Origin: Chlorops oryzae
Lineage: Eukaryota > Arthropoda > Insecta > Diptera > Chloropidae
Direction: 5' to 3'
DNA length: 64,000 nucleotides
NCBI GenBank assembly: GCA_020466095.1
Contig: CM035808.1
Span: 41,077,555 to 41,141,554 of the forward strand
Part shown: positions 58,401 to 64,000 of the stretch, in pieces
Layout of the letters: every line of letters begins with the position of its first letter
Numbering within the stretch: position 1 is the stretch's first letter
Notes under the pieces: generated by a model
Databases searched by the model: none
Told to the model about the DNA's origin: nothing
Seen by the model: only the letters and a program-made list of their open reading frames with translations
Translations under genes and position numbers: made by a program

Positions 58401-61400
58401 TTTGGGCGCGTATGCATGAGAGGGTACGTTGCTTGTATATTCTATTAAATGACGCTTTTGTGGCAATGTTAGATTGACGGGTGGAATATGATCAGCTGAT
58501 GATGACGTTGCAATTGGAGCTACATGCTGTTGGCCCGTGTCGGAAATTTGTGCCATTCCATGTGGTCCCAGATGCACTAATGGACTAGAAAGTGTTCGTG
58601 ATAAGGGACGTATAAGACCACGAACAGCTGCCTCATCCGCCTGTAAATAGAAAAAAAAAAAACTGTTGTCATCTTGATCGATAATTTTATCCCAAGAAAG
58701 AGGAAATTTAAAATCGTCGCATGATCGGAGACCCAAAGAAGTTGTGAACTTCATATTAAACTGACCTGTAGGGAGTGCATGTAAAGTAATTCTCGTTGTT
58801 GCTGCAAGTATTCCTGATCACGTAATTTAGTTGACATTTTGGGAGAGCAGCTACCAATTGGTACAGAAGAGGATTCCGGTAAACATTGCGATGTACTCGT
58901 AGGAATCGTACTAGCCAGAACGGTTTTCGGAGGCTTCTTCTTATCAGTCAAATCGATGACCTCGGCAGCATCGTCTTCCTCTTGAAGTAGCGTTTCACGT
59001 AGAGCGCCGCTGCGCGTAAGCACAGTTTGCCTAATTTTCTGAGTTAAAAGCAAATGCTGTTCGTACGCTTGTCGTTCAGCCTTTTGGGGGAAGAAAGTAG
59101 AAGAAAGTCAAAGATTGGAGAAAGAGATATCAAATTTGGGGCACTATTATAAATAACACTTACGTCACTATTTTCGTAATGCGTTTGAGCAATATTAATT
59201 GTACCAGTGCCGGTAAGCATTGGATGTCCAAGTGGCAACGGCGCCGATTGGGTCCGCCCCAATGGCCTATGTCCTTGTTTGTTCAGATGAGCATGGGCCA
59301 CTTGCACATCGGTAATGGGTTGGCCATATAGCGTCTGTGATACTGGATAGCCAACACCCGTTGATCCCAGTTGCAATAAGGATGCACCGGAAGAAGCAGC
59401 ATGTGCGGCCGGTGGTGGTGGTATATCACAAATTAATGCTGTCTGTTGTACTGATGTTGTTGACGTAGCCGAAGCCGATCGTACGACTGGCGATGGAACT
59501 GTTGCAATGCCGCCAGTTGAGCTGCTATTGTTATTAGTCAACACGATCGATGATGACGATGTTGGTGGTGGATGTTGCTGTCTTCCGAAAGACAAAGCTA
59601 AATGATTATAATATGTTGTGTGTGGTGATGGAGGGGTGGGACCAGCACCAGAGGCCCCAACTAATGTCGGCATTGCAGCATGTTGACGTAGCGCTGCCAA
59701 CATTGCCAAATTTGCCGTGCCAGCTGCAGTGGTGACGTGTGCATTTGGCAAATGGGGTCGTCCAAGCGATATGTTCGGCATTGAGGGTGAGCTGAACAGG
59801 GAAAGGTCATTGATACTGCTCCGTTGTCCTGGTTGATATTGACTGCCCTCTTCATTTTCTTCTTGGATGGGCGCACTTGTCGGAGAACCTCGACTGCCGA
59901 CCAAACCAGCTGCTGACAATGTAGATGACGGCGGCGAATTCGGTCCAGAATCCGTTGTGCTATTGCAATCTGTTGTTACATGAAATTAAATTTATATATT
60001 AGAATTTATATTTAAAAACTAGCGATGAACATAGTTATTGTTCCGACTTTAATCAACCAATCGATCAATAAATCAATTTTGTGCCACAACAATTATCATA
60101 CAATTATCGGAAATGCCATTGTTAATCGTTTCAAAAGGTAGAACATTTCTTCGGAATGCAGAGTTTTAAAGCATTAATTTGATTAAGGATCTGGAATATC
60201 CAAAATTTACCCTAAAATTGCCTACTAGAAGGTAAACTAGATACTTGATGCTATTTATTATTATTATTTTGAAGAACAATTTTTTTTTTTTTACATTTTC
60301 TTAAAAGTTTGTTCTCCGAGCTTTTCTAGTATAGCTTTGGGAAAACTACAGTTCTCTTGTTTATTTTTTTTTTTTTTGCCTGGAAGCAATTATTTGTTGT
60401 AAGGAAGCACTTTATATTAAGGAGTTTAATATATAAGTATATGTAATTACGTTAACACATATGTATATTAAGGTGGATCGTTTTGTTCGACAAAAAATTA
60501 ATGATAATTTCCCTAGTAACACAAGATTCTGCGATTTTTTTCAGAAGGAATGCCCATGGAACCATAGGTCGAAACCGAATTTGTTTCCTGCGTTTTTCCA
60601 AAATAAGGTGCCATATTATGAATTGCGATGCGATACGCAATTCGATGCGATATCTTATTTCAAGTCGCAATCGGAACGGCTGTTTGCATTTATTTCCTTT
60701 TTCACTTTAATTGGTATGTTCTAAATGCATTTCGGAAACTTTCAGTTCATTTTTACGAATCAAAAACTATATAAAAACCGTTACAATTGCGACATAATAA
60801 GGCCCAAGGTCCATCTTAAATATGCCTAAAAGCATGCTACAAAGCATAATTTTAGTCATGAGAAATATATAAATTTTTGCCTGAAGAATCAAAAGAATCG
60901 GCCATTATAAAATAGTTATTAAAGAAAGTATAAAACTTTTTCCATGGCTTCAGTTTTGAGAGATGTAGAAGTGATTGTTTTTTTGCTTTTTGAGTTTTTT
61001 TCACCAACAATGACGACAAAAAAAAAAGTCGAATGTAGCATGGAAGACTTTTGTTTACAAAAGCGCAAAATTAAAAAGTATGCGCCTTAGAATAATGTTC
61101 TGCTAGTGGAATAGAGGGTTAAGAAATCGATCCACCTTAATGTATATGAAAAAAAAAAAAAATCGCTTTAACGCCCTCGACTTAATTGCGTATCAATTAA
61201 CTTTGCTGCATCAAGCTCAATCTGTAGAGTACATTGACGATTGCACATCGCTTTACTGTGCATGGATACGTACTTGTTAGGCCTGAATTCTGCTTTTGCT
61301 GTCTCCGTTGAGCGGCCTGTAATATACGTTCATGTCGTCGAACCCCAGCTGGACCACTGATTCTTGCCTTGCGCTCGATTACACTTTGCTTTAGGCGAAT

Positions 61401-61423
61401 CTTCAGCAAATTAGGTTCGGATG
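49353..61423 (-). CDS. HDAC4: Class IIa histone deacetylase HDAC4 (5' end outside window)
   Basis: HDAC4 represses MEF2-type targets and shuttles between nucleus and cytoplasm under 14-3-3 control. Exons: 61,423-~61,283, 59,969-59,164, 59,080-58,766, 58,640-57,765, 57,706-57,587, 57,508-57,071, 56,997-56,864 and 49,407-49,353. Visible in order: SEPNL (14-3-3 site) with [21 protein letters not shown], the second 14-3-3 site; deacetylase start [15 protein letters not shown] with [33 protein letters not shown]; zinc ligands in [14 protein letters not shown] and [26 protein letters not shown]; then the nuclear-export-like [16 protein letters not shown] and acidic [13 protein letters not shown] end. 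All junctions are phase-consistent GT-AG except 61,283/59,969, where a short exon may be missing. N-terminal exons lie beyond the window. Confidence 0.92.
49838..49905 (+). repeat. tRNA-like (SINE-type) sequence
   Basis: GATGGGTGAGCACAGGACTA is followed at tRNA spacing by CAGGTTCAAATCCC, a good B box. The 'gagcacaggactagaaa..agag.tccc' order resembles a tRNA from D-loop through anticodon arm, but the 5' end and acceptor stem are not convincing. Likely a SINE head or tRNA relic. Confidence 0.4.
50298..50397. repeat. Exact 50-bp tandem duplication
   Basis: CGAAGCCCATAGACAAAAAG... occurs twice head to tail (50,298-50,347 and 50,348-50,397) with a single G/A difference. Confidence 0.9.
50604..50729 (+). 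pseudogene. C2H2 zinc-finger protein fragment
   Basis: One frame reads [19 protein letters not shown], then [18 protein letters not shown], then LVNH and a stop. It shows two CxxC pairs, the canonical (T)GEKPY-like linker as CEKPYAC, and one finger with its first His only. It is 42 codons, ends at TAA, and has no start of its own. Its parent gene is unknown. It lies on the strand opposite HDAC4 inside the last HDAC4 intron. Confidence 0.6.
51100..51870 (+). pseudogene. Non-LTR retrotransposon RNase H and 3'-end remnant
   Basis: Pieces in two plus-strand frames: [17 protein letters not shown], an in-frame stop before [18 protein letters not shown] (RNase H core with the ..GHxxxxGNExADxLA motif), then [15 protein letters not shown] [24 protein letters not shown] and [14 protein letters not shown]. 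These are the RNase H domain and downstream zinc-knuckle-like region of an I/R1-type LINE. Stops and a frame change show it is dead, and upstream RT and endonuclease are missing. Confidence 0.8.
52116..52803. mobile_element. Large inverted-repeat element with ~130-bp arms
   Basis: The left arm (52,116-52,245) contains AAGTGCTACCAATTT-type sequence, then AATTAGTCGTCGTCGTCTCG and AGTACCGTAATAGC. The right arm is its reverse complement with scattered mismatches, ending near 52,803. A smaller MITE (52,272-52,495) sits in the middle. Fragments of the same 'cgacggcgac..acggtaatag' sequence occur near 49,930-49,975 and 56,765-56,800. Confidence 0.7.
52272..52495. mobile_element. MITE nested in the inverted-repeat element
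   Basis: Ends GCATGTGATTGGATTCCC / GGGAATCCAATCACACACC with 'gggaaagggaa' and 'cccgggaa' inner motifs; same family as 27,096-27,311. Confidence 0.6.
54544..55070. repeat. GATTGATA/GATAGATTGA microsatellite-minisatellite
   Basis: About 530 bp of 4-mer-based repeats (GATT, GATA, GACA, GAAA). The 205-codon minus-strand frame here ([10 protein letters not shown] repeats) is only a translation of this array. Confidence 0.95.
55062..56008. repeat. ~90-bp direct repeats flanking the Helitron helicase fragment
   Basis: GATAACACCTATTCCCTAAA (55,065 on) recurs as GATAACAGCTATTCCCCAAA (55,921 on). Both run through 'ggggaataattttaccg', 'gtatctaggttatttaaaat' and 'gcagcaaag' before diverging. The repeats are about 855 bp apart, and both start at a GATA-rich stretch. 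Confidence 0.85.
55140..55890 (+). pseudogene. Helitron PIF1-like helicase fragment
   Basis: A 203-codon frame then a second overlapping frame: [20 protein letters not shown] (helicase motif II/III region; active forms read GDFRQ), then [28 protein letters not shown]-like [24 protein letters not shown], and after a frame change [18 protein letters not shown]. This corresponds to the C-terminal half of a Helitron helicase. Walker A and the Rep domain are missing. The frame change near 55,740 makes it non-functional. Confidence 0.85.
60469..61139. mobile_element. hAT-like non-autonomous element in an HDAC4 intron
   Basis: Ends TAAGGTGGATCG / CGATCCACCTTA with ATGTATAT duplicated on both sides (60,461-60,468 and 61,140-61,147). 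671 bp with no recognisable transposase. Reading the ends as TTAA plus GGTGGATCG (piggyBac-like) is possible, but the 8-bp duplication fits better. Confidence 0.7.
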
Positions 61424-64000
61424 CTAAATGGGGGGAATGTGAACATAGTTTTAAGAGAGAGAATTTTCGTAATTGGCAAGAAAATCAGAAATCGAAACAT
61501 TGAAACTGAAAACTAGAATTCATCTTCCTGTTTTTGACCGTGCGCAGACGTTGACCCAACTGTTGTAAGCATTGGATATGAATTTTTTAAATAATTGAAA
61601 TTATGTTTGAATAACGGAAGTCACCCCAAAGTTTATTTTTATTACAAAAAAAAAAAGCAATGAACTGCACAAAAAAATTATATTTCATCAAAAACACTGT
61701 GCTCGAATTTGGTACTTCTTAGTATAGCTCTAGCTCTAGTTTTTGAGATATCGCGGTTTAAAAATTATGACTAACTTCACTAAAAAATATATATATATAT
61801 TAAGTTCATGTTGCTATATATTTATGACAGAATAATGACTATAACGTTAATTGATTGTATTTAGTAGAATTCATGTGCAAAACTTCGTACTAATCGCATC
61901 TTTAATTGGTATTTTATAAGTAATCCTTTTCAATGTTATCACATTTATTAAAAAAAGTGAAGCATACTTTTAAGGGACGTAAAATTGTTGACTTTCGATT
62001 TTTCTTATATATTTTTTTTTTTTTTCACTTTAAAGAAACTGTTTTCAAAATGAACTTTAACAGCTGTGATGTTATTTGACAAGACGGCATAATGGGAAAG
62101 CAAATGACCAGCAACTGAGAGTTCTGGAGAGTTTAAGCCCCGCACATGGCATTAACAAAATTATGCTTGAATACTTAAGGAATCTACCTTTAAACGCAAA
62201 AATCTCCGTTAACTGAGTCAATCACAAAAACTCAGTATCACCATTGTATTCAGCGCATTTTAGTTTATATTTCTAGATATGAAAGCCGTCTGTCGATTTT
62301 TTTTTTAACTAGACAGTGTAATTAACATGTGTCGATTTTTTGAACTAGCACAGTGTAATTAACATGGCTGTTTGATTTTTTAGACATTCTGGTCTACTTA
62401 TTTGAAAAGCCATAACGATTTAACTTCGTTTAAAATATAAAAAAATTTCCAAAATATTCATTAAAAAAATACACATTCCAATTAAGAACTTAGTCGAAAC
62501 TAAGGAAATCTGCTAACCGAAGTTTGGCAAATCCAAATAAGCCATCAGCTTTCAAGATGTGTGCTATAATTCTCAGAGGCTTCAAAATTTAGTTGTACTT
62601 AAGATGTTTCAAGAATTGAAACTCTTTAGGCTTTCCAAAGACGCTGATGAGCAGAGCTGCCCACCACTACAGGCGCAATTAGATTGCATGTATCTGTAGT
62701 GATACAACAAACACATAAAATTAAAAATTGTAGAGAGTAAGAAAAAATCGAGCGACATAGGTCTAACCTCGCCGAAAGTCTATAGCATACTTAGCTCTCA
62801 ACGCACTCAAACTGAGTCAAAACTATAAATTATACGAAAAAAGATTTAAAAAATTAAAACAGAGTGACACATGTCTTCCCTCTGCGAAGTTCATCATAGC
62901 ACTGATTTGAAAGATTGACGTGACTTCGTTTTATTGGTCGCTTCGGTTTTTCGCTTCGCTTCTCGATTACAAGTGGAATTTTGCTTTAATTGCGAAGGCC
63001 TTTTATACTTTTTCATCTCTCGCTCACAGTTTCTATGCGTGTGAAAAAATTATCTTTTTTACGCTCATTTACACATGGAGCTAACACTTTGGGCAGCTCT
63101 GCTGATGAGTCACTGTGACGAAGTCACAAATTATGGCCTTAGAGTGGTCCAATTTTAAAAGGTGTCTTTGATTCTGCGCGCCACCCTCGGAAAACGTGAT
63201 ACTGGTCACAAAACAAGGAAATCAAAGTTTTTGTGCCGATCGGAAATTATTTAGAGATAAATTTGTTTTGCATATTTTGACCATGAAACCAACTTTACCT
63301 ACGACAATCTTTAAATATTATCCTTTTCATACGAATTGGTGCACTCGGGTCGGGCCGACACCCCAGAGTACAACGGTAGTAGTCGATATGAGAAATTGCC
63401 TCAAGATTGCAAAATATTCGCCATTTTCGGCCGCGTTTAGCACTTTCGAATTTTAAATCGTATCTTTTCAATTATAATGGCTACAGGAATTATTCTCACA
63501 TCAAGTTATTGTAGATAGACATATAATACGATTGCAGCCTAAATACACCAATCAAATGCGTTTCCATTTCCAGAAATGACAAAAAAAAAAACACCTATAG
63601 AAGATGCATTTGATTGAGTAAATTGAGTTAAATGATACTCATGCTTCAGTCTAGTATAGTTAACTAACTTCATAAGAGCGGCTAAAGCCTTTAAAACTGA
63701 AAAAATATAACTTCAAAATTAACAGTGAAATGTTGGAGAAAAACGTTGAATATTTCGCAAACTCGAGATAACCTAGCCAAGTGCTTGGTACTGTTGTACT
63801 CGGTGGAGTCAGCCCGACCCATCTGCACCGGTTTGCACAATGAGCATTTTTTGGACTACCACAGTGCAATTAAAATCGGTTTTCTATTTGTAAACTTATG
63901 ATGAAAACAAAAAATTTTTAAAACGCAATTATTACTGTTTTTACGTTCGCTTCTGAAGTCTTTGCTATGTCTCTCTCGCTCTGTACACATGCAAAGAGTT
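61424..64000. other. HDAC4 intron or upstream DNA, repeats only
   Basis: I find no further HDAC4 exon. The end (63,909-64,000) matches 23,074-23,155, showing a dispersed repeat. Confidence 0.5.
63336..63845. repeat. Inverted repeat with ~100-bp arms
   Basis: GGTGCACTCGGGTCGGGC at the left pairs with the reverse complement of the right (GGTGCAGATGGGTCGGGC). Both continue into 'gagtacaac.gta' and 'ttgc.aaatattc'. Arms are diverged; no target duplication is evident. Confidence 0.65.

Overview
The window is nuclear DNA from a higher (cyclorrhaphan) fly. I infer this from AT-rich introns and intergenic DNA full of DNA transposons, from small GT-AG exons, and from six recognisable host genes whose predicted proteins look like fly versions. 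The repeat style fits a tephritid-like or other acalyptrate fly, but I cannot name a species.

Layout. About 1-13,184 contains no exon I can recognise and is probably one long intron of the gene to its right. It is packed with short transposons, several with intact terminal inverted repeats (TIRs) and target-site duplications (TSDs). 13,185-16,467 (minus) holds the first four coding exons of an AUTS2/fibrosin-family gene, the homologue of Drosophila tay bridge. Its first exon, its upstream region and part of a mariner transposon (15,883-17,958) are present again at 20,258-22,122. That second copy differs almost only by small deletions, which looks like residual sequencing error at least as much as evolution. 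22,500-26,400 has no recognisable gene.

26,468-43,446 is the compact gene region: Rad17 (plus; checkpoint clamp loader, complete), USP30 (minus; mitochondrial deubiquitinase, complete, convergent with Rad17), a 5'-truncated glutaredoxin-5 fragment lying antisense inside a USP30 intron, and ebo/exportin-6 (plus; complete apart from one doubtful frame). Rad17 intron 2 holds an otubain retropseudogene and a 3.4 kb hAT element containing further insertions.

49,353-61,423 (minus) is the C-terminal two thirds of HDAC4. Its last coding exon encodes only 17 codons and a stop and lies 7.4 kb from the previous exon. That intron holds LINE remnants, a zinc-finger fragment, a large inverted-repeat element and a complete 2.07 kb Helitron inserted in a LINE. 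61,424-64,000 is repeat-rich with no recognisable exon.

The host genes do not form one pathway. They are nuclear and mitochondrial regulators (chromatin deacetylase, Polycomb-related AUTS2 factor, DNA-damage checkpoint, actin/profilin export, mitophagy deubiquitinase). I found no convincing new biological system. The most unusual material is the nested transposon architecture, the deletion-only duplicate, and a few gene-structure oddities: a 27-nt microexon, an upstream reading frame ending one base before the Rad17 start, and a tyrosine in the HDAC4 active site where vertebrates have histidine.
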